From Capnocytophaga haemolytica (GTDB taxonomy: Bacteria; Bacteroidota; Bacteroidia; Flavobacteriales; Flavobacteriaceae), in contig NZ_CP014227.1 in assembly GCF_001553545.1 (NCBI RefSeq), positions 2,624,485-2,688,484 of the forward strand: a DNA stretch of 64,000 nucleotides, in the 5' to 3' direction. Positions 1-8,659 of this stretch are shown one piece after another; positions within the stretch are counted from its first letter, which is position 1; each line of letters begins with the position of its first letter. The notes under the pieces are model-generated. The model was not told the DNA's origin. It made no database searches and was given only the letters and a program-made list of their open reading frames with translations. A program made the translations under genes and the position numbers.

Positions 1-795
1 CGTGAAGTCTGTCTGTACAGGCATAGGACGATAGGTATCGTAGCTGTATTCCCACATTTGCTTCACTAAGGCAGAGAAATCCGCCGCCTGACCACTTTTC
101 AGTTGCCATACCAAAGTGCACTGCTCGCCTTTTGACAGATGTTCAAATGCCTCTACCGCAGGGGCTAAGGTAAGTTTGCGAATATAAGTCTTCGGCATCT
201 CCTGATAGGGGAAACCAAAGGAGAGCACTGCTATACCCTCCTGATTCTCAAAGCCCGTATAGCCCACAGAGGTTTTCCCCGAGAGTACCACCTCGCCTTT
301 GTCAAGAGGAGTAAGCGCATCGCCTTCAAACTTATCAATACGCATCACTGAGAGGTACCTGCCCGTAGACTCGTTGAAGACAACCGTAAGCGGCGTACTG
401 AGCCTGTCCTCGCGTACCGTCCAGCTGTCGGAAGTGTGGAATGAAGGTGCCGTAGCAGGGGAACGCAGATTGCGCCGATACCAGAAGCCCGGCATATAAA
501 ACTGACAAGCCGAATGCTCAAAGGAAGTACTCAGGCGTTGCTTAAAATTAAAGTACACCTCCCCCTCAGCCTTGATCGTTACCGTAAGGGTATTGCCACT
601 CAGCCGCTGAGTAATCTCCACAGGAATAGCCTCCTTAGCGACCAACCGATCACCACTCTTGTGCAGCGAGTAAGCAATCGCAGCATTGCCAGGGACCTTT
701 AGACTAATAGACGCCGAAAGCCCCTCTCCTATAGGGCTCTGGGCTGTTGCTAAGCCCATCACCATTGAAAATAACATTAAATAGATACGTTTCAT
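1..795 (-). CDS. Secreted protein of the arabinan-type PUL, C-terminus outside window
   Basis: The frame is open from an ATG at 795 to the window edge, so only the first 265 residues are visible. Residues 1-19 (MKRIYLMLFSMVMGLATAQ) look like a Sec signal peptide without a lipobox cysteine, so the product is probably periplasmic or secreted. I do not recognise the domain; the visible part has no motif I can name. The start lies 3 bp after the stop of the GH43 gene at 799, so the two are almost certainly cotranscribed. By context it is a further enzyme or binding protein of the same glycan system, but this is inference only. Confidence 0.7.
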   Translation of the reverse strand, partial: MKRIYLMLFSMVMGLATAQSPIGEGLSASISLKVPGNAAIAYSLHKSGDRLVAKEAIPVEITQRLSGNTLTVTIKAEGEVYFNFKQRLSTSFEHSACQFYMPGFWYRRNLRSPATAPSFHTSDSWTVREDRLSTPLTVVFNESTGRYLSVMRIDKFEGDALTPLDKGEVVLSGKTSVGYTGFENQEGIAVLSFGFPYQEMPKTYIRKLTLAPAVEAFEHLSKGEQCTLVWQLKSGQAADFSALVKQMWEYSYDTYRPMPVQTDFT

Positions 796-798
796 AAT

Positions 799-1815
799 TT
801 ATTTTTGTTTAAAGATAGGTCTTTTAGAGATGAGAGAAGGACTTTGAGTGGCTATCACAGGCCAATCATCCTCCCATTTTACGTTGTCCAAGAGCAGCAC
901 CCGTCCTTTGGGATTCTCGACAAAAACGGCGTGGTAGAGTATCCAATCCTCGCCCGCATCGTCTGTAATGATTTCCGAGTTGTGTCCTGTACCTACAAAA
1001 CGCGCATTCTTATGGATAAGCACCTGGTGATGATTCTCGAGCATCGCCCTCCCCTCTTTGTCGAGATAAGGGCCCAACAGCTGCTCGCTGCGCCCCACTA
1101 CCGTAGTATAAGTGCTGCTTAGCCCATTGCAGCAAGTGCCAATAGAGGCAAAGAGATAGTAATACTTCCCCCTTTTGTGCACATAAACCCCCTCGTAGGC
1201 AGTCCCTGCAATGGGCTGCTTTACAGCATCTTTTTTCACAGAAAGCCCATCGTCAGAGAGCTCAATGGCGTAAATACCCCTGAAACTCCCCCAGAATAGA
1301 TATTTCTTACCCCCCTCCTCTATATAAAAAGGGTCGATAGAGTTCTGCACCCCTATCTCATCACTGCGAAAGAGCTTCCCAAGGTCAGTAAAGCCTCCTT
1401 GGGGACTGTTGGAGGTCGCTACGCCAATGCCACAAGTGTGCTCTCCACCCCATACCGACATTGCGTAGTAAAGCACATACTTATCTCCGATATAGTTGAT
1501 GTCAGGCGCCCATACGCCTCCTTTGGGTTCGAAAGTAGGGCGCGTAGCCTCCGTGAAGGCAGTGCCTACGGGCGCCCAATCCACTAAATTCTTAGAGCGG
1601 TATACAGGCACATTGCGCGTATCCTCAGTGGCATAAAGGTAAAAATAGCCATCGCTTGCCTTGATGACCGTAGGGTCAGGCAAACTCTGATTGATCACAG
1701 GGTTCTTATACGTATTAGGGTCGCCTTTGTGTGGCGGGTCGCCCTCTTTAGAACCACAAGCCGTAGCCGCTATGAAAAGCATCACTACTGTTTGAATTAC
1801 AATTGTTATTTTCAT
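799..1815 (-). CDS. GH43 family glycosidase lipoprotein (arabinanase/arabinofuranosidase type)
   Basis: Glycoside hydrolase family 43, five-bladed beta-propeller, expected to hydrolyse alpha-L-arabinan or related arabinosides. Lipoprotein signal with cysteine at residue 20 (AATAC-GSKEG). The three family acidic residues are visible in order: Asp in LPDPTVI (base), Asp in NSIDPFYI (pKa modulator) and Glu in TAYEGVYV (proton donor). The pattern WAPDINYIGDKYVLYYA is typical of the endo-arabinanase side of the family. At 338 residues it is full length for a single-domain GH43. The gene lies between the sensor gene and the unknown secreted gene. An inverted repeat 107-126 bp upstream of its start (1922-1941) recurs upstream of susC, so it may have its own regulated promoter. 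The exact substrate cannot be told from sequence alone. Confidence 0.88.
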   Translation of the reverse strand: MKITIVIQTVVMLFIAATACGSKEGDPPHKGDPNTYKNPVINQSLPDPTVIKASDGYFYLYATEDTRNVPVYRSKNLVDWAPVGTAFTEATRPTFEPKGGVWAPDINYIGDKYVLYYAMSVWGGEHTCGIGVATSNSPQGGFTDLGKLFRSDEIGVQNSIDPFYIEEGGKKYLFWGSFRGIYAIELSDDGLSVKKDAVKQPIAGTAYEGVYVHKRGKYYYLFASIGTCCNGLSSTYTTVVGRSEQLLGPYLDKEGRAMLENHHQVLIHKNARFVGTGHNSEIITDDAGEDWILYHAVFVENPKGRVLLLDNVKWEDDWPVIATQSPSLISKRPIFKQK

Positions 1816-1921
1816 CTCTTACGTTTTTATGGTTAAACTTATATTATTTTAACAAAACATTAACAACTATGTGGGTCATTTCCCACTGCAATACACAACG
1901 AATAAAAAGCGAAGACGCACT

Positions 1922-1941
1922 GAATACACTTTTCCGTATTC
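1922..1941. promoter_or_regulatory. Inverted repeat GAATAC-N8-GTATTC, candidate PUL operator
   Basis: Perfect 6-bp arms with an 8-bp spacer. The flanks extend the dyad (GCACTGAATAC against GTATTCGGTGC, one mismatch). It lies between the sensor gene and the distal GH43 gene. The same arms and spacing occur at 11876-11895 upstream of susC. It could instead be a weak transcription terminator for the sensor gene, but it has no T-run. Confidence 0.5.
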
Positions 1942-1999
1942 GGTGCCAATCCACTTGAGGGTTAGACGAGTTTCGCTATCTACTTGTTTTGTAACTTTA

Positions 2000-4900
2000 T
2001 TATTCGTTTTCGAGAAATGCTTTGGGTAGTACGCCAAATTGCTGCTGAAAGCACTTGGCAAAATAGGAGGGTGAATTGAAGCCTACGCGATAGCATATCT
2101 CGTTGATCTTGTATTTCTTTTCACTAAGGAGTAGCGCTGCTTTTTTCAGGCGTTCGATGCGTATGTATTCATTGGGGGTAAGCCCAAGTACTCCTTTTAT
2201 TTTGCGGTAAAAACTAGCGCGACTCATATAGAACTGCCCTGCAATTTCCTCAACATTAAAGTCGGGGTCGGAGAGGTGTTCTTGGATGAGGGTATCGAGT
2301 TTTTGGATAAATTGCTTGTCGGATTGGGTGGTAGCTATGCTCATCACGCCGATCTGGGGGTTCTTGATAAAGGCTTCTTGGAGGTGTTTTCGGTTTTGTA
2401 GCAGTGCTTTGATACGGGCGTTGAGCACCTCAGTGGAAAAGGGCTTTTCGATGTAAGCATCCGCTCCGACTTCGTATCCTTTGATTTTGGATTGGTTATT
2501 GACCTTGGCAGTAAGCAGGATAATGGGGATATGACTGGTCTCGAGGTTTGATTTGATATGCTCGGTAAGGGCAAAACCGTCCATCTCGGGCATCATCACG
2601 TCGCTGATGATAAGGTCAATAGCACTCGTGGCGAGCCGCTGCAATGCCTCTTTGCCATTGGTAGCGCCGAGGGTTGTATATTGCTTGGAGAGGTAAGAAG
2701 AGAGGAAGTTCTTCATTTGCAAGTCGTCTTCAACGATGAGCAAAGTAGGGCGCTCAGATGATTTTTTCTTTCTCGGTTTTTCGCTCAGCGGCGGCTCGGC
2801 GACTTCCTCTGTGAGGTTGCCCACAGGGAGGGTGAGGGTAAAGAGGTTCGTCTGGGCAGCATTGCTGTAGGTGATGCGCCCCTTCATCAGTTCGGCAAGC
2901 GACTTGGCAAGGGCTAAGCCTATGCCCGTACCGCTGACAATCTTCTCGGGGTTTTGGTTATCGATTTGTACGAAGGTCTTGAAGATTTCCTTGACGTATT
3001 TATTGAGGATCAGTGCGCCATCGTTTTCGAGGGAGAATTGGAAGGTATTCTGGGTGTCATCGGTGTAGGAAAGGCTTACTTTGGCATAGGTTTTTCCGTA
3101 TTTTAGGGCGTTGGACAGCAGATTGCTGATAATTTTGGTGAAAGCCTCTTTATCTACTTGGGCAAAGAGTTCTTTCTCGGGCAATGAGAGGTGTAGCTGC
3201 ATCTGCTGTTGCTCGGCGAAGGAGGTAAAGCGAGCGGCAGTTTCGCGCACTAAGGAGGTGATGTTGTGTACTTTGAGGTCGAGTACGTAGAGGTTGGCTT
3301 CGGTTTTGCGGAAGTCTAAAAGTTGATTGGTGAGGTAGAGAAGGCGGTCGGTATTTTTGTCCATAATAATGAGGTTATCCACCACTTCATCAGGGAGATT
3401 TTTTTCTTTTAGGACGTTCTCTAAGGGGGCTTTGATCAGCGATAGGGGGGTACGTATCTCGTGGGCTATATTGGTAAAGAAGTCGATCTTTGAGGCGTAA
3501 AGCTCTTTTTCCTTATCCTTTTCAAAGCGTTTCATTTTCTGTTTTTGGCGTTTTACCCCCTGTCGATGCATATAATAGACCACTGCGGCAAGCAGTGCTA
3601 TGGCACAGAGTACGTAGGAGAGGTATGCCCACCAAGTGCGGTAGAAGGGACGCTCGATCCGTATCGTCAAGGACTTTATAACCTCGTGCTCAGCGCTGTC
3701 TTCGCCAGCGAAGGCGATTAGCAGGCGATAAGTGCCATAAGGCAGATGGGTGTATTGTATGGTATTGTGCTGAGGGGTATGCCATTGGGTGTCGTAGCCT
3801 TCGAGACGGTAGATGATGTTTTTGACGTTGATGCCAGTGTAGTCCAAGAGGGCGTATTGTAGTTCAATAGCATTTTTGTCGTAAGGCAGTGTTACGGCTT
3901 GGGTATACTGAATGCTCTGTTGCAGGGGCGAGTGGGCATTGGAGGGGCTTACGGGGTAGTTATTGACTAAGAAGTCGGTAAAGGCAAGCGAGGGGTTATG
4001 GTTGATCTCTTCGAAGGTAGCGGGGTGAAAGCGCACAAAGCCATCGACAGAACCGAAGTAGAGCGTGCCATCGTCTTCTTTGTAACTCGATTTGTAGTTG
4101 AATTGGTTTGTTTTCAGTCCGTTGTGTATGGTGTAGTTCTTAAAGGTTTGTGCAGCGGGATTGAAGCGTATGATGCCTCCGTTGGTCGAGAGCCATAGGT
4201 AGCCCTCGTTGTCTTCTTGTATTTGATATACGACGTCGTTAGCCAGCCCATTGAGGGTATTGAAGGGGGTAAAGGAAGCGTTTTGTGGATTGAAACGTGC
4301 AAAGCCTGCGCCTTCGGTAGTGATCCAGATTTGCTTTTTAGAGTCCTCAAAAAGGCTGGTGGTCTTGTCATAAGGGAGACTACGGGGGTCTTTGGGGTTA
4401 TGGAGGAAATGCTGCCAATGGTCTGTGGCGGGGTTGTATACAAAAAGACCTTTGTGGAAGGTTGCCACATAGATATTGCCATCGGAGAGCTGTTTGATGT
4501 CTTGTACGGCAATGCCATCGAATTGCTTTACGGTTGTGAATTGCTCGGTGAGGGTGTTGAAGGTGTTTATCCCTGATAGGGTGCCGATCCAGAGGGTGTT
4601 GTGTTTGTCCTTACAGAGGGCAAACACACTGTTCTGCACGATGGTAGGGGGGCTATCGAATTGGGTGTAAGTGGTGAGTTTTCCGGTGTGGAGGTCATAG
4701 CGATTGAGTCCTTTTGAGAAGGTGCTGATCCAGAGGTAGCGGTCGCTGTCGTTATAGAGGGCGTGGATATTGGTGTAGAGGTTTTTAAGGGCTGTGGGTA
4801 TGGGGAGGAAAGCGCGGGTAGCGGGGTCGAAGAGGTTGAGCCCTTTGTCTTCTGTACCAATCCAGAGGTGATTGTCAGAGGCTTTGCAGAACTCGCGTAC

Positions 4901-6013
4901 GCGATTGCCACTGATACTGTTGGAATTGTTAAGCGCATAGAAGAGTTCAAAGCCTGCGTTTAGATTGGGATAGTAGTTTACGCCGCCGAAGTACGTACCG
5001 ATCCATATACCGTTATGGCGGTCTTTATAGAGGGAATAGATGGCGTTGTCGGAGAGGGAATGGGCGATAGCGTGATCGTGTTGGAGGTTTGTGTATTGCC
5101 CAGAGGCAGTGTCGTAAATATAGATACCCGATTCGGTGCCGATCCAGAGGGTTTTATCTCCTAAGGGGAGCAGTGCTCGTGCGAAGAGGGTGTTGCCTTG
5201 GTTGTCTTTTCCTAAGAGTGTCTTGTAAGTGCCGCTGAGCGTATTGATACTTATGACTCCTTTTTGTGAGGTTGCCAAAATAAGTTCGTTGAAGGGGGTA
5301 ATCACAGCGGCTGATACTTCGCCTAATTGGTATAGCAATTGAGGGGCAGAGGGTAAAGAGAATTTAGATATGCTTTTTGTTTTCTTGTTGATGCGCAGGA
5401 AGGGTTGCGCATAAGGCAATACCCACATATCGCCGTTTTTGCCCGCACAGAGGGTAAGGAGGTTGAGGCTACCTTTTTTGTTCTGGCTAATGGGGTAAAA
5501 GAGGAGCTTTTCGGTGCGCAGGGTGTAGTGAAATACGCCTTTTTCTTCTACGGCAATCCAGATATCGCCATCATTGTCAGCGACCATATCGCTTACCCTG
5601 CCTGCGATAGATTTGCGGTCATCGGTTTGTTTAGCGAAGCGTGTAAAGGTTTCTTTTTTAGGGTTATAGATATAGACGCCTTGATCGGTAGCCACCCAGA
5701 GGTTGTCGTCAGGGGTTTGTAGGATACGTCTGAAAACATTGTCGCTGAGGTCGCTTTCGAGAGGGAAGCGAAAGGTTTTGAAGGTATTGCCATCAAAGCG
5801 ATTGAGTCCGTCCTTAGTACCGAACCACATAAAGCCTTGCCGGTCTTGAAAGATAGCGTATACGGTGTTTTGAGAGAGCCCACTGTTGATGGTATAGTGT
5901 TTGAAACAGTATTCTTTGGAGAAGGCATAAAGGGACATCCCGCTGAGTAAGGAGAAGAGCAGGAAGAGGCAGCTTATGGCTTTTGTGATATTATTGGTTA
6001 ATTGTTGTTGCAT
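2000..6013 (-). CDS. Hybrid two-component system sensor/regulator (HTCS) of the PUL
   Basis: A one-protein phosphorelay that senses a periplasmic glycan product and activates the PUL. Domains in order: N-terminal signal/anchor (1-30); two-component-regulator propeller repeats with repeated LWIGT, LWIST and MWFGT motifs to about 690; a Y_Y_Y domain (about 710-785); one membrane span (about 790-815); HisKA with phospho-acceptor His in NIAHEIRTPLSLIKAPLE (about 850); HATPase with GTGIGLALAKSL; a receiver domain with phospho-Asp in LIISDVMMPEMDGF (about 1138) and Lys in YIEKPF; and a C-terminal AraC-type helix-turn-helix (about 1235-1337). At 1337 residues it matches the usual HTCS length. It sits inside the PUL between the two GH43 genes. 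Such regulators normally bind close to their own susC promoter. Confidence 0.96.
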   Translation of the reverse strand: MQQQLTNNITKAISCLFLLFSLLSGMSLYAFSKEYCFKHYTINSGLSQNTVYAIFQDRQGFMWFGTKDGLNRFDGNTFKTFRFPLESDLSDNVFRRILQTPDDNLWVATDQGVYIYNPKKETFTRFAKQTDDRKSIAGRVSDMVADNDGDIWIAVEEKGVFHYTLRTEKLLFYPISQNKKGSLNLLTLCAGKNGDMWVLPYAQPFLRINKKTKSISKFSLPSAPQLLYQLGEVSAAVITPFNELILATSQKGVISINTLSGTYKTLLGKDNQGNTLFARALLPLGDKTLWIGTESGIYIYDTASGQYTNLQHDHAIAHSLSDNAIYSLYKDRHNGIWIGTYFGGVNYYPNLNAGFELFYALNNSNSISGNRVREFCKASDNHLWIGTEDKGLNLFDPATRAFLPIPTALKNLYTNIHALYNDSDRYLWISTFSKGLNRYDLHTGKLTTYTQFDSPPTIVQNSVFALCKDKHNTLWIGTLSGINTFNTLTEQFTTVKQFDGIAVQDIKQLSDGNIYVATFHKGLFVYNPATDHWQHFLHNPKDPRSLPYDKTTSLFEDSKKQIWITTEGAGFARFNPQNASFTPFNTLNGLANDVVYQIQEDNEGYLWLSTNGGIIRFNPAAQTFKNYTIHNGLKTNQFNYKSSYKEDDGTLYFGSVDGFVRFHPATFEEINHNPSLAFTDFLVNNYPVSPSNAHSPLQQSIQYTQAVTLPYDKNAIELQYALLDYTGINVKNIIYRLEGYDTQWHTPQHNTIQYTHLPYGTYRLLIAFAGEDSAEHEVIKSLTIRIERPFYRTWWAYLSYVLCAIALLAAVVYYMHRQGVKRQKQKMKRFEKDKEKELYASKIDFFTNIAHEIRTPLSLIKAPLENVLKEKNLPDEVVDNLIIMDKNTDRLLYLTNQLLDFRKTEANLYVLDLKVHNITSLVRETAARFTSFAEQQQMQLHLSLPEKELFAQVDKEAFTKIISNLLSNALKYGKTYAKVSLSYTDDTQNTFQFSLENDGALILNKYVKEIFKTFVQIDNQNPEKIVSGTGIGLALAKSLAELMKGRITYSNAAQTNLFTLTLPVGNLTEEVAEPPLSEKPRKKKSSERPTLLIVEDDLQMKNFLSSYLSKQYTTLGATNGKEALQRLATSAIDLIISDVMMPEMDGFALTEHIKSNLETSHIPIILLTAKVNNQSKIKGYEVGADAYIEKPFSTEVLNARIKALLQNRKHLQEAFIKNPQIGVMSIATTQSDKQFIQKLDTLIQEHLSDPDFNVEEIAGQFYMSRASFYRKIKGVLGLTPNEYIRIERLKKAALLLSEKKYKINEICYRVGFNSPSYFAKCFQQQFGVLPKAFLENE

Positions 6014-6088
6014 AAAAGTTCTTTGGGGTAATGGCTTTCACAAGGAAATAACCCCTGCCCCTTGAGAGAAGCAGGGGATAAGTGTATA

Positions 6089-7063
6089 TTAATGGGTTAT
6101 TAATGTGGGTGTCTGGTAATTAGGGTCGATAACGAGCCTATCGACACCATTGCGTGTTTCGAAGTGAGCAGAGGTGATATACATCTTTCGTGGATGGATT
6201 TCATTTTCGCTACTATGGGCGTGAAATACGATTTTGAGGTTTCCATCCTTGTCCTTGAAGGTAGCGCTATGTCCTACGCCTACTAAGCCTTTTGGTTTTT
6301 GCAAGAGAGGATTGTCAGGGTATTTTGTCCACTCGCCCATCGGGTTGGAGGCAGTAGCACAACCGATACCATAGAAGGGGCTTTCGTAGCTATTGGCTGA
6401 ATAGGTGAGGTAGTAAAGACCTTTATGCTTTATCACAAAGGCACCTTCATTGACGCGAGGCCATACCTTCTCCCACTGTTGCGAAAGGTGAATGCAAGGA
6501 TGGAGCGTTTCGCTCTTGAGGGTAGTAAGGTCAGGCTCGAGCTGTGCTACCCAGATATTCAGTCCATCATTAAAGCGGCTAAAGAACATATAAGGCGTAC
6601 CGTCATCATCGATAAAGAGCGTGTTGTCAATGGCTTTTTCACCTTCGAGCATAGGTTTCTTTACGGTTTGGGTAAAGGGACCCAGCGGCGAGTCGGCAGT
6701 GGCAACAGCAATATGCTCCTCAGCTGAGTAATACATATAGAACTTACTGTTCACATAATACACCTCAGGTGCCCAAAAGGAGTGGTTGCCATAGACATCG
6801 TCTTTATAGAGTGCTAACTTATGCTTGCTGTTGGCGGTGCGTTTCCAAGTTTTCAAGTCTTTGGAAGTCAATACTTCTATGCCGTCTTCGGCGGCAGTAC
6901 CATAAGCGTAATAAGTATCATTGTAGAGCATAATGAAAGGGTCTGCCAAAGGTACTAACACTTGAGAGGCTGGGGGTTTTATCTCTTCTGTGGAACTCTT
7001 TGTATTGGAGCAAGCTGCCATAAGCACAGCGGTTATTGCACAGATAAAGTTAAACTGTCTCAT
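6089..7063 (-). CDS. GH43 family glycosidase lipoprotein
   Basis: A second GH43 beta-propeller glycosidase, only distantly similar to the one at 799-1815. Lipobox cysteine at residue 18 (LMAAC). Catalytic acids are visible in PLADPFIMLY (base), EKAIDNTLFIDDDG (modulator) and RVNEGAFVIKHKGLYYLTYS (proton donor). The pattern is closer to exo-acting arabinofuranosidases/xylosidases, so it may trim oligosaccharides released by the other enzyme. At 324 residues it is a complete single-domain enzyme. Its start codon is one base from the stop of the upstream susD gene, so it belongs to the susC-susD operon. Confidence 0.87.
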   Translation of the reverse strand: MRQFNFICAITAVLMAACSNTKSSTEEIKPPASQVLVPLADPFIMLYNDTYYAYGTAAEDGIEVLTSKDLKTWKRTANSKHKLALYKDDVYGNHSFWAPEVYYVNSKFYMYYSAEEHIAVATADSPLGPFTQTVKKPMLEGEKAIDNTLFIDDDGTPYMFFSRFNDGLNIWVAQLEPDLTTLKSETLHPCIHLSQQWEKVWPRVNEGAFVIKHKGLYYLTYSANSYESPFYGIGCATASNPMGEWTKYPDNPLLQKPKGLVGVGHSATFKDKDGNLKIVFHAHSSENEIHPRKMYITSAHFETRNGVDRLVIDPNYQTPTLITH

Positions 7064-7064
7064 A

Positions 7065-8651
7065 TTAGTAATTAGGATTTTGGGTTAATTTAGTGTTATT
7101 GTTTACCTCATCAGAAGGAATGGGTAGGCAAGCGTGCTTTCCAACGATAAAGTTGTTGAAGTCAGCATCTCTTGTTTTAAGTTCATCGATACCCGCTTGC
7201 GAATCTAAAAGTCCCCAACGCTTGAGGTCAGCCCACCGATGTCCTTCGGTACAGAGTTCCAATGTACGCTCGATTTGTATCCGTTTCAGGAAGGCATCTT
7301 TTGACTGTGTGGCAGCCAAGTGGTTCACTGCCAGCTGAGGCATATTTACCCTTGCCCTTACTCTGTCGACCAAGGCAACTGCTTTGGGCAAATCATTTGT
7401 TGTATTGGCAATACACTCTGCATACATCAGCAATACATCTGCAAAGCGGATGAGGCGTATATTGGTAGGGTTGTAGTAATCATCATTATCGCGGAAGTGT
7501 TCAGAGCTATATTTTCGGTAAAAGACACGACCTTTCCAATTCTGAGCATTCCAAATACCTGCATCAGCACCATCTAAACGGTAGCGGTAGATACGGTTAT
7601 TATCGGCGAAATCAGTGTTCATCCCTTCGTAAAAAGCGGTGTACTTTAAGCGAATATCGTATTTGCCGCTAAGGTCTTTTTCCTTTTTAAATTCAGTAAC
7701 TACCCAAGGGCGTATTTCACCATCTGTCCACCCTACACCCGGAGGAGCGAAGAACTGCCCTCTGTTGAGCCCGAGATTAGGGTCTACATCGAAGTCGCCG
7801 TCACCGGCAGGAGCCTTATGAACATCGGAGTACTGTATCTCAAAGACGGACTCCCTATTGTTTTCAGTAGTGGACAGGAAATTGTCCTGATAGTTAGCCA
7901 CCAAGTCATAATATTGTTTTCCACCGCCTTCTACAAGCCAATAGAGGTCATCTTTAGCCTTTTCCCATTGGTGTTCTTGCATAAAGCATTTAGCCCGAAG
8001 CGCATAAGCAGCTCCTTTGGTAGCGCGTCCTTTCTCGGTAGCGCTCCATTGCTCAGGCAATAGCTCTACTGCTTTGGTCAGATCGGCAATAGCCTGCTCA
8101 AAAACCTTGTGCTGATTTACCCCTTGTGGCGTATCACCAGGCTCAGAAGGCACTAATACCATAGGGATACTATTGTTCTCACTGCCCCATAGAATAGCAA
8201 GATCGTAATAGTACAAGCCCCTGAGAAAGTAGGCTTGCCCTAAGAGTTTATTCTTAACTCCCTCATCCATCTTAATAGCAGGGATAGAAGCTAAGGCTTG
8301 GTTAGCACGGAAAATCGCTTCGTAACAATCGCGGTAAGTCCAAGAGTTACCTTCCCAGAAGTTGTAGTTCAAATACTGGAAGCGTGTCCATTCCTTAAGT
8401 TCAGCCCAAGGACTTTGACTAAATCCCTCATCAGAGGCTAAGTCAAACCTGAACCACATCCAGCGGCTATAGGTGCCAATCTTGTAGAACATATTGTAGA
8501 CAGCGTTTACCCCGTTTTCCGCATCGCGTTGCGTTTTCCAGAATGTCTTTTTAGTAAGCGTATTAGGATTGTCTACATCGACTTCACAGCCGTTAAAAAG
8601 TGTAGCTGTGAGCATTATCAATACCGGTAAGAATAGTTTCTTTTTCATCAC
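7065..8651 (-). CDS. SusD/RagB-family outer-membrane glycan-binding lipoprotein
   Basis: The surface lid protein that binds the glycan and closes over the SusC barrel. Lipobox cysteine at residue 22 (LFNGC) is followed by EVDVDNPN. SusD-type features are AYFLRGLYYYDLAILWG in the N-terminal TPR part and the conserved C-terminal RLIRFADVLLMYAECIA with RIQIERTLELCTEGHRWADLKRWG. At 528 residues it is normal for the family. It lies 8 bp downstream of susC and 1 bp upstream of the GH43 gene, so it is the second gene of the operon. Ligand specificity is inferred from the neighbouring GH43 genes. Confidence 0.95.
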   Translation of the reverse strand: MMKKKLFLPVLIMLTATLFNGCEVDVDNPNTLTKKTFWKTQRDAENGVNAVYNMFYKIGTYSRWMWFRFDLASDEGFSQSPWAELKEWTRFQYLNYNFWEGNSWTYRDCYEAIFRANQALASIPAIKMDEGVKNKLLGQAYFLRGLYYYDLAILWGSENNSIPMVLVPSEPGDTPQGVNQHKVFEQAIADLTKAVELLPEQWSATEKGRATKGAAYALRAKCFMQEHQWEKAKDDLYWLVEGGGKQYYDLVANYQDNFLSTTENNRESVFEIQYSDVHKAPAGDGDFDVDPNLGLNRGQFFAPPGVGWTDGEIRPWVVTEFKKEKDLSGKYDIRLKYTAFYEGMNTDFADNNRIYRYRLDGADAGIWNAQNWKGRVFYRKYSSEHFRDNDDYYNPTNIRLIRFADVLLMYAECIANTTNDLPKAVALVDRVRARVNMPQLAVNHLAATQSKDAFLKRIQIERTLELCTEGHRWADLKRWGLLDSQAGIDELKTRDADFNNFIVGKHACLPIPSDEVNNNTKLTQNPNY

Positions 8652-8659
8652 TTTTACAT

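Noticed and set aside
4217..4576. Plus-strand frames opposite the HTCS propeller
   Set aside because: Shadows of the regular propeller repeats on the coding strand.
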